DNA of 64,000 nt from Streptomyces scabiei 87.22 (GCF_000091305.1 NC_013929.1:5952001-6016000), one strand, 5' to 3'. Positions 33,075 through 42,444 are shown, counted from the stretch's first letter. Notes: generated by a model from the sequence alone, not told the origin. Translations and numbers: made by a program.

Positions 33075-35042
33075 ATGACGCAGCCGCCGCCCCCGCCGAA
33101 CCAGCCGCCGGGTCAGCCCCCGAACCAGCCGCCCGCCGAGCCCCCGTCGCTGGACAAGGGGCAGCCGCCCGCTCAGCCCCCGCAGGGCACCCCGCCGCAG
33201 GGCGGCTTCGGCGCGCCCACACCCCCGCCGGCCGGCGGGTTCGGCGCCCCGACACCCCCGCCGCAGGGCCCTCCCGCGCCGGGCCCGGGCTACGGCTACC
33301 CGCAGGCACCCCCGGCCCAGCAGGCCCCGCCCCCGGCCCAGCCCCCGCAGGGCCCCCCGCCCGCGCAGGGCCCCGGCTACGGCTACCCGCAGACGCCCCC
33401 GCCGCAGCCCGGCTACGGCTACCCCGGCCAGCAGGGTCCGTACGGCCAGCCGCAGCCCGGCCCGTACGGCCAGCAGCCGCCGCCCGGCCCCTACGGTTAC
33501 CAGCCGCCGACCATGGCGATGCACCCGCAGATGGGACAGCCGGCCGGCAAGAAGAAGGTCAACACCACGGCGATCATCATCACGGCGGCGGTCGTGGCCA
33601 TCGCGCTGATCGTCGGCGGCGGTGTCCTCTACACCTCCACCAGCGGGGGCGACGACAGCGGCAAGAAGGACACCGCCAGCTCGGAGGGCACGACCGGCGG
33701 CAAGGACGACACCAAGGGCGACGACGGCGGTTCGTCGTCGGCCGGCGGCTCCTCGTCCGGCGGCGTGGAGGTGCCGACCGAGGCGCAGGAGAAGGCGCCG
33801 AGCAGCGCCGCCGCGAAGATCCTCTTCCAGGTGCCCGCGCACGAGGTCAAGGAAAAGCTGACCATCGACAGCGTCAAGGGCTCCTGGCTGACGAAGACCA
33901 CGTACGCCAAGTCCGCGCTGAACAAGATCGTCGGCTACGAGCCGGACACCGGCAAGACCAAGTGGACGCTGGACCTCACTGGTCAGACCTGCGCGGGCTC
34001 CCGTGAGATCACCACCGAGGGCATCGCCGTCGTGGTGACCGAGTCGGCCAAGCGCAAGAACAACGACGACCGCCAGCCCTGCACCGAGGTCACCGCGTTC
34101 AACGTCGAGACCGGCAAGGAGGTGTGGACCAAGAGCGCCGACACCAGCGGCGAGAAGGTGCCGTTCGGCGAGGTCACCATCTCCGGCACGACGGTCGCGG
34201 CGGCCGGCGGCTACGGCGGCGGCGCCGCGTTCGACGTCAACTCCGGCAAGGTGCTGTGGTCGCCCAAGGTCGGCGAGTGCACCGACGAGGGTTACGCGGG
34301 CGGCGCCCAGCTGATCGCGGTCCGCAAGTGCGGCGACTACGGCAGCGAGACCTTCCAGATCCAGCTGCTCGACCCGAAGTCGGGCAGCGTCAAGTGGACC
34401 TACAAGGTGCCCTCCGGCATCCAGCGCGCCAAGATCATCTCCACCAAGCCGGTGGTCTTCGGCGTGGTGACCGGCAGTGACATCCCGCTGAACGGCACGA
34501 CGGACATCTTCTCGCTCGACGACAGCGGCAAGCTGCGCGCCAAGATCTCCGTCCCGGACAAGAAGTACGACTACGAGTGCCCGGTCCGCGGTGTCTGGGC
34601 CTGCCGGGGCATCTACGTCGGCAACGACAAGGTGTACATGCCGACCAGGAACCACGACGGCACCGGCGCGTACAGCTCCACCAACGAGATCGTCTCCTTC
34701 TCGCTGGCCACGGGGAAGTCCACCGGCGACCGGGTCGACGCGGGCGACGACTACGACCTGTTCCCGATCCGGATGGACGGGCCGAACATCATCGCCTACA
34801 AGGACGGCCCGTACGACAAGGGCGCCCAGATCGTCTCCATCGACGGCAAGACGCTGAAGCAGACCAAGCTCCTGGAGACCCCGTCCTCCGAGTCGGTGCT
34901 CCGCGCGATCAGCGGGATGACGCCCACGCTGAGCGAGATGCTCTACACCGACGGACGGTGGTTCATCGGCTCGGAACTGGTCAGCAAGCCTTATTCGAAG
35001 GACGAGAAGGAGTACACGGCGCTCGGCTTCGGGGTGAAGTAA
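33075..35042 (+). CDS. Membrane-anchored PQQ beta-propeller protein 2
   Basis: 655 aa, ATG 33075 (GAGGT upstream). Same plan as the preceding paralog: Pro/Gln/Gly/Tyr-rich cytoplasmic region (1-155) with repeated PPQGPPAPGPGYGYPQ-like units, membrane segment about 161-185 (TAIIITAAVVAIALIVGGGVLY), acidic linker, then propeller (about 240-655) with blades such as EPDTGKTKWTLDL, NVETGKEVWTK and DPKSGSVKWTYK. The tail units resemble those of protein 1. The two probably arose by duplication and may form a pair on the cell surface. Confidence 0.83.
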   Translation: MTQPPPPPNQPPGQPPNQPPAEPPSLDKGQPPAQPPQGTPPQGGFGAPTPPPAGGFGAPTPPPQGPPAPGPGYGYPQAPPAQQAPPPAQPPQGPPPAQGPGYGYPQTPPPQPGYGYPGQQGPYGQPQPGPYGQQPPPGPYGYQPPTMAMHPQMGQPAGKKKVNTTAIIITAAVVAIALIVGGGVLYTSTSGGDDSGKKDTASSEGTTGGKDDTKGDDGGSSSAGGSSSGGVEVPTEAQEKAPSSAAAKILFQVPAHEVKEKLTIDSVKGSWLTKTTYAKSALNKIVGYEPDTGKTKWTLDLTGQTCAGSREITTEGIAVVVTESAKRKNNDDRQPCTEVTAFNVETGKEVWTKSADTSGEKVPFGEVTISGTTVAAAGGYGGGAAFDVNSGKVLWSPKVGECTDEGYAGGAQLIAVRKCGDYGSETFQIQLLDPKSGSVKWTYKVPSGIQRAKIISTKPVVFGVVTGSDIPLNGTTDIFSLDDSGKLRAKISVPDKKYDYECPVRGVWACRGIYVGNDKVYMPTRNHDGTGAYSSTNEIVSFSLATGKSTGDRVDAGDDYDLFPIRMDGPNIIAYKDGPYDKGAQIVSIDGKTLKQTKLLETPSSESVLRAISGMTPTLSEMLYTDGRWFIGSELVSKPYSKDEKEYTALGFGVK

Positions 35043-35071
35043 CCCCACGCGCCCCCTCGATCTCCGTCGTC

Positions 35072-35099
35072 GGCCCCGCCCCAGCTCAGGGGCGGGGCC
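35072..35099 (+). terminator. Terminator after PQQ gene 2
   Basis: GGCCCCGCCCC (35072-35082) pairs perfectly with 35089-35099 around the loop AGCTCA, 30 bases after the stop codon. The T-poor tail is usual in Streptomyces. Confidence 0.82.
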
Positions 35100-35315
35100 G
35101 TGCACGTATCCCTCATCCCTCTCGAATGGGAGGGAATTTCGGTAATCCGGGCACTTCTCTCCGGTAGGGGGAGCGCAACGTCGAACAAGCGTGTAGCTTC
35201 CGGGGGCATGAAGAGCGGGGAGCCGACGGTGAAGTCGGGGGGCTTCTGTCCGTGAGGACCAGTGGGCGGCCATAGTTGGCAACCATCTGGGGGGACTGGG
35301 GGGTGGGGTGGCTCG

Positions 35316-35999
35316 ATGGGAGTCCGGCTCATGGTGGTCGACGATCACCGACTGCTGGCCGAGGCGCTGGCCTCGGCGTTGAAGCTGCGCGGGCACCGGG
35401 TGCTCGCGGCGACGGCGCCGGCCGCGGGCGCGGCGGATCTGGTGATCACGAGGGCACCCGAGGTGTGCCTGCTCGGGACGGCGACACCCGCCAAGCCGGG
35501 GATGTTCGACCCGGTGGTGAAGATCAAGCGTGAACGCCCGCAGGTGGCGGTGCTGGTGCTGGGCCCGGTACCCAACCCGCGTGGCATCGCGGCCGCGTTC
35601 GCCGCGGGGGCCTCCGGCTACGTGCGGCACGACGAGCGCATCGAAGGGGTCGAGCGGGCCATCATGAAGGCCCGCGCGGGCGAGGCGGCGGTGGCGCCGC
35701 AACTGCTGCAGAGCGCGTTCGGCGAGCTGCTGAACCCGGCGGCCCAGCCGGACGACGAGGGTCAGCGGCTGCTCCAGATGCTGACTCCGCGGGAGGTCGA
35801 GGTCCTGGTGCGGGTCGCGGACGGCGAGGACACCCGCCTCATCGCGGCGGGCATGGGCATCGCCCCGTCGACGGCCCGCACGCACGTGCAGCGGGTGCTG
35901 ATGAAGCTGGGGGTGGGCTCCCGCCTGGAGGCGGCCGCCCTGGCCGCCCGCACGGGCCTCCTGGACCGGGCGGGCCCGGTCCCGCACCCGGAACCCTGA
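35316..35999 (+). CDS. Atypical LuxR-type response regulator lacking the phosphoacceptor Asp
   Basis: 227 aa from ATG 35316. The receiver domain begins normally (VRLMVVDDHRLLAEAL with Asp9/Asp10), but the strand that should carry the phosphorylated Asp reads VCLLGTATPAKPG, with Gly at about position 54. The rest of the receiver (VAVLVLGP, GASGYVRHDE) is kept. The C-terminal LuxR helix-turn-helix is intact: LTPREVEVLVRVADGEDTRLIAAGMGIAPSTARTHVQRVLMKLG. It probably works without phosphorylation, as other atypical regulators do. No kinase gene is near. Confidence 0.85.
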   Translation: MGVRLMVVDDHRLLAEALASALKLRGHRVLAATAPAAGAADLVITRAPEVCLLGTATPAKPGMFDPVVKIKRERPQVAVLVLGPVPNPRGIAAAFAAGASGYVRHDERIEGVERAIMKARAGEAAVAPQLLQSAFGELLNPAAQPDDEGQRLLQMLTPREVEVLVRVADGEDTRLIAAGMGIAPSTARTHVQRVLMKLGVGSRLEAAALAARTGLLDRAGPVPHPEP

Positions 36000-36031
36000 T
36001 CACCCACCCGGCGCGCGGGGCCTGCCATCGC

Positions 36032-36142
36032 TCATGGCGCGGGGGAGGCGGGCGTGGGGGAGGCGGCGAGTTCGACGCGGGTGTCGCCTTCGCCGCCGTC
36101 GGAGAACGTCGACTTCCGCCACCCGCCGGGGGTGAGTGACAC
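36032..36142 (-). pseudogene. Truncated DUF397-like ORF
   Basis: From a GTG at 36142 the minus strand reads a chain with GGWRKSTFSDGGEGDTRVELA, the opening pattern of DUF397 proteins (W-K-S-x-F/Y-S ... VE-A), but ends after 36 residues in a Pro/Ala tail. Complete DUF397 proteins have about 60 residues with a second half that is lacking here. They usually pair with a Scr1-type HTH gene, absent here. Probably a relic. Confidence 0.45.
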
Positions 36143-36444
36143 AGCTTCTCCCGTTCGCGTGCGCCGCGTCGGGCCTCGGCGCCGATGAAGGCCGTGCCGG
36201 GGGAGCGTCACGCGATGCCGCGTCCGGCTCGGTGGCCGGCCCGCCCCTGTAGGCCGTGCTCCTCGGCCCCTCCGTTTCGGTCTGCCGGACTGGGCCTCGC
36301 CGGTCGTACGGCCCCTCCTCCGCTGTTCGACGACGACAGACCTGACCCGGCCCCTGAACATCCGCCGGTCCTCCTGGTGTTGCCCCCCCTCGCCGTGCGC
36401 GACGGCTTCCCTCGCGCCCTCACCGGCACCCCGACCTGTGGGCT

Positions 36445-36496
36445 TTGACAGGTTCGCGATGTGTGCTCCATCATCAAATCACTAGTCGACTAGTGA
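36445..36496 (+). promoter_or_regulatory. Promoter with 18-bp palindromic operator of the GntR-ABC operon
   Basis: TTGACA at 36445-36450 could be the -35 element. TCACTAGTCGACTAGTGA at 36479-36496 is a perfect 18-bp palindrome that ends four bases before the first GTG. YtrA-type GntR repressors bind such inverted repeats over their own promoter. The transcript may be nearly leaderless. Confidence 0.7.
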
Positions 36497-36500
36497 ATTG

Positions 36501-37016
36501 GTGGTGAAGGCGTTGGAGTTCCGCATCGACAGGCGGAGCGGGGTCGCCGCCTATCAGCAGATTGTTCAGCAGACCAAGCAGGCGCTGCGGCTCGGCGTAC
36601 TCGGGCCCGGCGACCAGTTGCCCACGGCCAAGTCGGTGGCCCAGACCTCCGCGGTCAACCCCAACACCACGCTCAAGGCGTACCGCGAGCTGGAGCGCGA
36701 GGGGCTGGTCGAAGCGCGGCCGGGGCTGGGGACGTTCGTGAGTCAGTCGCTGGCCCGTCCGCAGGCGGCGGTGGATTCGCTGCTGCGCGGCGAGCTGCAG
36801 AGCTGGATGGACCGGGCCCGCGAGGCGGGTCTCGAACAGGACGACGTGACCGCTCTGGTCACGTCGGTGATGGAGGAGCGGTACGCCGGGACCGGGCCTG
36901 CCGCCGAGCACACGGGACCGACGGGACCGGTGGGACCCGCAGGAGCCACCACACCAGCTGGAACCACAGGAACCACAGGAACCACAGGAACGACGGGGAC
37001 GAGGGGACACGCATGA
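36501..37016 (+). CDS. GntR family (YtrA type) transcriptional regulator
   Basis: 171 aa if the GTG at 36501 is used; GTG 36504 is equally possible and no ribosome site is present. Winged helix ~5-75: VAAYQQIVQQTKQALRLGVL, PTAKSVAQTSAVNPNTTLKAYRELE, GLVEARPGLGTFV. Short C-terminal dimer region (about 80-125) as in YtrA-type members. The last ~35 residues are an odd collagen-like tail (TGPTGPVGPAG followed by TTGTTGTTG) encoded by 9-bp DNA repeats. Its TGA overlaps the ABC ATPase start (ATGA). It should repress the transporter and itself. Confidence 0.88.
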   Translation: MVKALEFRIDRRSGVAAYQQIVQQTKQALRLGVLGPGDQLPTAKSVAQTSAVNPNTTLKAYRELEREGLVEARPGLGTFVSQSLARPQAAVDSLLRGELQSWMDRAREAGLEQDDVTALVTSVMEERYAGTGPAAEHTGPTGPVGPAGATTPAGTTGTTGTTGTTGTRGHA

Positions 37017-37960
37017 CGAGCTATGAGACGGGCTACGGGGGGCCGGCGGACACGTCCGCGATAGAAGCCCGCGGGGTGGGCCGGAAGTACCGCCGGGGCT
37101 GGGCGCTGCGGGACTGCTCCTTCCGGCTGCCGGCCGGGCGGATCTGCGGACTGGTCGGTCCCAACGGGGCCGGAAAGACCACGCTGATGGCCATCGCCGC
37201 CAACCTGCTGGAGCCGACCACCGGCACCCTGCGCGTGTTCGGCGCGGCCCCGGAGTCGGCGGAGGCCACTCGGCGAACCGCGTTCCTCGCCCAGGAGAAG
37301 CCCCTGTTCCGGCGCTTCACCGTCGCAGAGACCCTGCGGATGGGACGAGAGCTGAACCCCGGCTGGGACCAGCGGGCCGCCGAGGACATCGTCCGCGCGG
37401 GCAACGTGCCCTTCGACGCGAAGATCGGCACACTCTCCGGCGGCCAGCGCACCAGGGTGGCCTTCGCCGTCTCCTTCGGCAAGCGTCCCGACCTGCTGCT
37501 CCTCGACGAGCCGATGTCCGACCTCGACCCGCTGGTCCGCCACGAGCTGATGGGCACCCTGCTGGCCGAGGCCACCGAGCGCGGCACCACCGTGCTGATG
37601 TCCACCCACATGCTCGCCGAACTGGAGAACACCTGCGACTACCTGCTGGTCATCGCGGACGGCGGGCTGCGTCTGGCCGGTGAGGTCGACGAACTGCGCA
37701 CCTCCCACGCCGTGCTGACCGGGGTCCATTCCGACGGGCGGACGCCTCCGGAGCTGGCGTACCACACCGTGGTCGAGACCCGCACCAGCGGACGGCAGTT
37801 CACCTCGCTGATACGCCCCGACGGACCGGTCACCGGCGGCCCGTGGGAGGCGAGCATCCCGAACCTGGAGGAGCTCCTGCTCGCCTATCTGCGCTCGCCC
37901 GAGGCCCCGCCGCTGATCAGCCCCAGTTCCTACGTCGCCCCGCAGGCGGTGGCGGCATGA
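37013..37960 (+). CDS. ABC transporter ATP-binding protein
   Basis: 315 aa from ATG 37013 overlapping the regulator's stop. Walker A GPNGAGKTT (about 49-57), Q loop LAQEKPLF, signature LSGGQRTR (about 141-148), Walker B LLLLDEPMSDLD and H loop STHML. A C-terminal region of ~90 residues follows. The ATPase of a drug, peptide or lipid exporter of the YtrB/CcmA type. Coupled to the permease by another ATGA overlap, so regulator, ATPase and permease form one operon. Confidence 0.92.
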   Translation: MTSYETGYGGPADTSAIEARGVGRKYRRGWALRDCSFRLPAGRICGLVGPNGAGKTTLMAIAANLLEPTTGTLRVFGAAPESAEATRRTAFLAQEKPLFRRFTVAETLRMGRELNPGWDQRAAEDIVRAGNVPFDAKIGTLSGGQRTRVAFAVSFGKRPDLLLLDEPMSDLDPLVRHELMGTLLAEATERGTTVLMSTHMLAELENTCDYLLVIADGGLRLAGEVDELRTSHAVLTGVHSDGRTPPELAYHTVVETRTSGRQFTSLIRPDGPVTGGPWEASIPNLEELLLAYLRSPEAPPLISPSSYVAPQAVAA

Positions 37961-38967
37961 GCACGATGACCAGCACCGGCAGCACCTCCTACGACTCCGC
38001 CGCCGCGGACGCCGGCCGTGGCCGTGGCCTCCGGCTCAGCGGCATGAACTGGCTCGTCTGGCGTCAGCACCGCGCCGCCTACTGGACGCTGCTGGCCGCC
38101 ACCGCGGTCACGGTCGCGGTGATCGTCTACCAGCGCCAGCAGATGATCACGTACCTCGACGGGTACGGCTATCCCGACCTCAAGTCCGGCTGGGAGGGCA
38201 AGTTCGACCAGAAGCCGCTCAATGCGGCCGCCGGTCTGCTCGGGCTCCTGCCCGTCGTGGTCGGTGTCCTCCTCGGCGGGCCTCTGCTCGCCGGCGACCT
38301 GGAGAGCGGCACCGCCAAGCTGATCAACGCGCAGTCCGTGAGCCGCGTCCGCTGGCTCGCCACCAAGCTCGGTATGACCGCGCTCGTGGTCGTGGTGTGC
38401 GCCACGGCGGTCTCCGCCGCGTTCACCTGGTGGTGGTCGCCGGTCAAGTCGACGTCCTACGTCCTGAACTGGGCCGAAGCCGGTGGATTCGACAACAGCG
38501 GACCCGTGCCCGTGGCGCTCACCCTGCTCACCGTCGTCGGTGGCGTGGCGATCGGCATGCTGCTGCGCCGGACCCTGCTGTCCATGGTCGTCACCCTGGG
38601 CTTCGCCGTCGCGCTGCAGGTGGTGTGGTCGTACGTGCGGACGTCCCTCGGGAACGTCGTCACGGTCACCACCCACAACGGTGTCGGTGACAACTCCTCA
38701 CCCCACCTGCCCGGCAACGCCCACGTCCTGGACGAGTCCTACCTCACCGCCTCCGGTGACCTCATCGGCTGGGGCAGCTGCGCCGAGGCGACGGAGAAGG
38801 CCCGCGACGCCTGCCTGGACAAGGCGCAGGTCGTCGGCTGGTCGGTCGACTACATCCCGTTCTCCCAGATGTCCGCCATGCAGTGGCTCGGCGCCTCGAT
38901 CCTGCTGGCCCTGACCGCCGGCATCGCGGCGTTCGTCATCCTCTGGGGTCGCAAGCGCCTCGTCTGA
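37957..38967 (+). CDS. ABC transporter permease
   Basis: 336 aa from ATG 37957. After a polar Ser/Thr-rich start there are about six membrane spans (AAYWTLLAATAVTVAVIVY, AAAGLLGLLPVVVGVLLG, LGMTALVVVVCATAVSAAF, PVALTLLTVVGGVAIGMLL, LLSMVVTLGFAVALQVVW and WLGASILLALTAGIAAFVI). The segment GPLLAGDLESGTAKLINAQSVSRVRWL resembles ABC-2 permease family exporters. A long extracellular loop lies before the last span. Substrate unknown. Confidence 0.87.
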   Translation: MSTMTSTGSTSYDSAAADAGRGRGLRLSGMNWLVWRQHRAAYWTLLAATAVTVAVIVYQRQQMITYLDGYGYPDLKSGWEGKFDQKPLNAAAGLLGLLPVVVGVLLGGPLLAGDLESGTAKLINAQSVSRVRWLATKLGMTALVVVVCATAVSAAFTWWWSPVKSTSYVLNWAEAGGFDNSGPVPVALTLLTVVGGVAIGMLLRRTLLSMVVTLGFAVALQVVWSYVRTSLGNVVTVTTHNGVGDNSSPHLPGNAHVLDESYLTASGDLIGWGSCAEATEKARDACLDKAQVVGWSVDYIPFSQMSAMQWLGASILLALTAGIAAFVILWGRKRLV

Positions 38968-39090
38968 CATCCGTCCGAGCGCCTCGTCCGACCCGATCCT
39001 CCTCGCAGTCGTCACTCCGTACGCGGCCGAGCGGCCACAGCGTCGCTCCGCCGCGTCCCGATGCTGCCCCGATTCGGCGAGCACATCGCC

Positions 39091-42000
39091 ATGAACCATG
39101 TCGAAAGGCCCGAGTTGAAGTCGCACAAACGCAGGAAACGAGCGGTCACCACCGTCCCGCTGGCGGCCGCCCTGGCGGCGGCGCTCGGCGCCGGGCTGCT
39201 GGTGAGCACGTCCGACAGCGCCGAGGCCGCCCCACCGGAGCCCCAGGCCGGCACCCCCGCCAGGACCGTCACCCTCGTCACCGGCGACCGGGTCACCCTC
39301 GACGCCGAGGGCAAGGTGACCGGCGTGACGGCCGCCGAGGGCCGCGAGGGGATGGCCTTCCGCGTCCAGCAGGCCGCGGGCCACGCGTACGTCCTGCCGC
39401 GCGACGCCGAACCGCTGCTCGCGAACGGGACCGCCGACCGGCGGCTGTTCGACGTGACACACCTGGTGAGTTCGCGCTACGACGACGCCCGCCGCTCCGA
39501 CCTGCCGCTGATCGTCACCTATGACAAGGGCACGTCCCTGTCGGCGAGTACGTTCCGCAGCGCGGGCGCGACCGTCCGGCGGGACCTGCCGAGCATCAAC
39601 GGCGACGCCGTACGCGCCCGTAAGTCCGAGGGCGCGGGACTGTGGGAGACCCTCACCAGCGGCACCGGCTCCGCGAAGGTCAGGAAGATCTGGCTGGACG
39701 GGAAGGTGAGGGCGACCCTGGACAGGAGCGTGCCGCAGATCGGCGCGCCCGCGGCACACGCGGCGGGATTCGACGGCAAGGGCGTCAAGGTCGCCGTGCT
39801 CGACACCGGCATCGACGCCACGCACCCGGACCTCAAGGGCAGGGTCGGCGAGGCGAAGAACTTCTCCGCCGCCGCCGACACCGTCGACCGCGCGGGCCAC
39901 GGCACCCATGTGGCCTCGACGATCGCGGGCTCCGGTGCCGCGTCCCCCACGGGCGCGAAGTACGCGGGCGTCGCGCCCGGCGCCCGGCTCCTGGTCGGCA
40001 AGGTGCTCGACGACTCAGGCGAGGGCGACGACTCCGGCGTCATCGCGGGCATGCAGTGGGCCGTCGCGCAGGGCGCCAAGGTCGTCAACATGAGCCTGGG
40101 CGGGGAGGACCGCCCCGGCATCGACCCCGTGGAGCAGGCCGTCAACGACCTGTCGGCCCGTTCCGGCGCCCTGTTCGTCATAGCCGCCGGCAACGAGGGC
40201 CCGGGAGAGGGCACCATCGGCACGCCCGGCAGCGCGGCCGCCGCGCTCACCGTCGGCGCGGTCGACCGCCGGGACGCCATCGCCGAGTTCTCCAGCCGCG
40301 GCCCCACGGCCGACGGCTTCCTCAAGCCCGATGTCACCGCGCCGGGCGTGGACATCGTCGCCGCCGAGGCCGCCGAAGGCGACATGGGCGACCCCGCCGC
40401 CGACGGCTACGTCTCCCTGAGCGGTACGTCGATGGCGACCCCGCACGTGGCGGGCGCCGCCGCGATCCTGGCGCAGCAGCACCCGGACTGGACCGGCCCG
40501 CAGATCAAGGCCGCTCTCACCGCCTCCGCGAAGCCGACCGCCGCCACCTCCGCATACACACAGGGCACCGGCCGGGTGGACGTCGCCAGGGCGATCACCC
40601 AGCAGCTCACCAGCAGTCCGACCGCGCTGGGCTTCGGGACACAGACGTACCCCCACACCGACGACCGGCCGGTCACCAAGGACGTCACCTACCGCAACGC
40701 GGGCACCGAGCCGGTCACCCTCGACCTGGCCACCGAGGCCTACGGCAACGACGGAAAACCGGCGGCCGAGGGCCTGTTCACCGTCTCGCCGCAGCGGCTC
40801 ACCGTCCCGGCGGGCGGTGAGGCGAGCGCCACCGTGACCGCCGACACCCGCGTGGGAACGGCCGAAGGCAGCTTCGGAGGCTCGCTGACCGCCACCACCG
40901 CCGACGGCACGACGACCGCGCGCACCTCCCTGGGCGTGGTCCGCGAGGTCGAGTCGTACGACCTGACCCTCAAGCACCTCGACCTCAAGGGCAAGCCCCT
41001 CGGCGACGCCTCGACGGGTATCTACGGCCTGGACAACGACATCTGGACGGACGCCTCCGACGAGAAGGACGGCGAGGTCACCATCCGTCTGCCGAAGGGG
41101 CGTTACGCCCTGGAAGGCCTGCTCCGCACCGACGGCACCGGAGGGGCCGTGCTGCTGCACCCGAAGTTCGCGCTGACCAAGGACACGACCCTGGTCATGG
41201 ACGCCCGGAAGACGAAGCCCGTCAGGATCACCGTGCCGGACGGCGCGGCCAGGCCCGCGGGCGCCATGTTCTTCTTCCACGTCGACGTCGACGACAAGCC
41301 GTACACCTCCGTCTACGACGCCCCCTCCTTCGGAAGCATCCGCGTCGGACAGCTCGGTGCGCCGGCGCCGGCCGCCGAGGTGTCCGCGATGTACCACGGC
41401 ATCTGGACCCACAAGTCCGTCAACTACCGGCTGGCCTGGAACCGTACGGGTGATCTGTCCGGCTTCACCAAGAACGTCGAGCGGGCCCAGCTCACCAAGG
41501 TCAAGGTCGTCGTCGGTACGCCCGTCAAGGGCAGGACGACGACCATCGCCGCCGCACCGCTGATGTACGGCGGCTTCTACAACCCGTACACGACCGCGGG
41601 CCGTCTGCCGCTGACCGGCACCGACTACGTGCTGCCCAACGGAATCAAGTGGTTCTACCAGGCATCCCAGTACGGCGCCCCCGACGCCGAGGGGGAGCCG
41701 ACGTGGGAGAGCACGCAGGCCGGCATCCCCAGGGCGTACGCGGCGGGCAAGGCCCACACCCAGCGGTTCAACGTCGGCGTCTTCGGCCCGTCCCTTCCCT
41801 CGGGCCCCCTCTCGGCCGTCCTCGACCGGCCCGAAGCGGTACGCGTCGGCGACACCTTCGCGGCGTACCTCCCGCTGTTCTCCGACGGCCTCGGCAACCT
41901 GGGAAGCTCCGACCACACCAAGGCCAGGAGCTCGCTCCACGCCGACGGCAAGAAGATCTTCGCCGTGAACGCCCCGCTGAACGGCGACTCGTACACGGTC

Positions 42001-42444
42001 CCCGCGGGCAAGCGCACGTACAAGCTCGCCGTGGACGTCTCCCGTGACCCGGCACGGTTCGCGGTCAGCACCCGGACGACCGCCACCTGGACCTTCGCCT
42101 CGGCCCACGTCTCCGGTGACACCCCCGAGCGGCTCCCGCTGACCGTCGTCCGCTACACGCCCAAGCTGTCGACGGCCAGCACCGCCAAGGCCGGTACGAC
42201 CCTCACCGTGCCCTTCAGCCTCCAGGGCGCGGCCACCGAGGCCACCACGCTGCGCAAGCTGGCCTTCACCGTCTCCTACGACGACGGCAGGACCTGGAAG
42301 AAGGCCACCGCCGTCGACGGCAAGCTGCTCAAGCTGCGCAGCCCCGCCACGCCGGGCCCCGTCTCCCTTCGGGTCGCCCTCACCGACGCCGACGGCAACA
42401 CCCTGACCCAGACCGTCCACCGGGCCTACCGCACCACCAAGTAG
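39091..42444 (+). CDS. Secreted subtilisin-like serine protease (S8), 1117 aa
   Basis: Start taken at ATG 39091, which gives a signal peptide: basic KSHKRRKRAVTT, hydrophobic VPLAAALAAALGAGLLV and a cleavage region ending SAEA-A. A start at 39061 is also open. Propeptide ~45-215, then the S8 domain with Asp (KVAVLDTGIDATHPDL), His (GHGTHVASTIAG) and Ser (GTSMATPHVAGAAAIL). A Fn3-like or DUF1034-type beta region and long C-terminal beta domains (about 520-1117) follow. Large extracellular proteases of this kind are common in Streptomyces. It is monocistronic and ends in a very strong terminator. Confidence 0.92.
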   Translation: MNHVERPELKSHKRRKRAVTTVPLAAALAAALGAGLLVSTSDSAEAAPPEPQAGTPARTVTLVTGDRVTLDAEGKVTGVTAAEGREGMAFRVQQAAGHAYVLPRDAEPLLANGTADRRLFDVTHLVSSRYDDARRSDLPLIVTYDKGTSLSASTFRSAGATVRRDLPSINGDAVRARKSEGAGLWETLTSGTGSAKVRKIWLDGKVRATLDRSVPQIGAPAAHAAGFDGKGVKVAVLDTGIDATHPDLKGRVGEAKNFSAAADTVDRAGHGTHVASTIAGSGAASPTGAKYAGVAPGARLLVGKVLDDSGEGDDSGVIAGMQWAVAQGAKVVNMSLGGEDRPGIDPVEQAVNDLSARSGALFVIAAGNEGPGEGTIGTPGSAAAALTVGAVDRRDAIAEFSSRGPTADGFLKPDVTAPGVDIVAAEAAEGDMGDPAADGYVSLSGTSMATPHVAGAAAILAQQHPDWTGPQIKAALTASAKPTAATSAYTQGTGRVDVARAITQQLTSSPTALGFGTQTYPHTDDRPVTKDVTYRNAGTEPVTLDLATEAYGNDGKPAAEGLFTVSPQRLTVPAGGEASATVTADTRVGTAEGSFGGSLTATTADGTTTARTSLGVVREVESYDLTLKHLDLKGKPLGDASTGIYGLDNDIWTDASDEKDGEVTIRLPKGRYALEGLLRTDGTGGAVLLHPKFALTKDTTLVMDARKTKPVRITVPDGAARPAGAMFFFHVDVDDKPYTSVYDAPSFGSIRVGQLGAPAPAAEVSAMYHGIWTHKSVNYRLAWNRTGDLSGFTKNVERAQLTKVKVVVGTPVKGRTTTIAAAPLMYGGFYNPYTTAGRLPLTGTDYVLPNGIKWFYQASQYGAPDAEGEPTWESTQAGIPRAYAAGKAHTQRFNVGVFGPSLPSGPLSAVLDRPEAVRVGDTFAAYLPLFSDGLGNLGSSDHTKARSSLHADGKKIFAVNAPLNGDSYTVPAGKRTYKLAVDVSRDPARFAVSTRTTATWTFASAHVSGDTPERLPLTVVRYTPKLSTASTAKAGTTLTVPFSLQGAATEATTLRKLAFTVSYDDGRTWKKATAVDGKLLKLRSPATPGPVSLRVALTDADGNTLTQTVHRAYRTTK

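Larger units (their letters stand above)
36000..36500. other. Intergenic region with DUF397 remnant and GntR promoter
   Basis: 501 bp. 36032-36142 carries a DUF397-like fragment on the minus strand. 36445-36500 is the promoter and operator of the next operon. The stretch 36143-36444 shows nothing I can support. Confidence 0.6.

Noticed and set aside
32880..35987. Large minus-strand ORF of over 1000 codons opposite PQQ gene 2 and the LuxR gene
   Set aside because: Antisense shadow of the plus-strand genes, with low-complexity Arg/Gly/Val composition.
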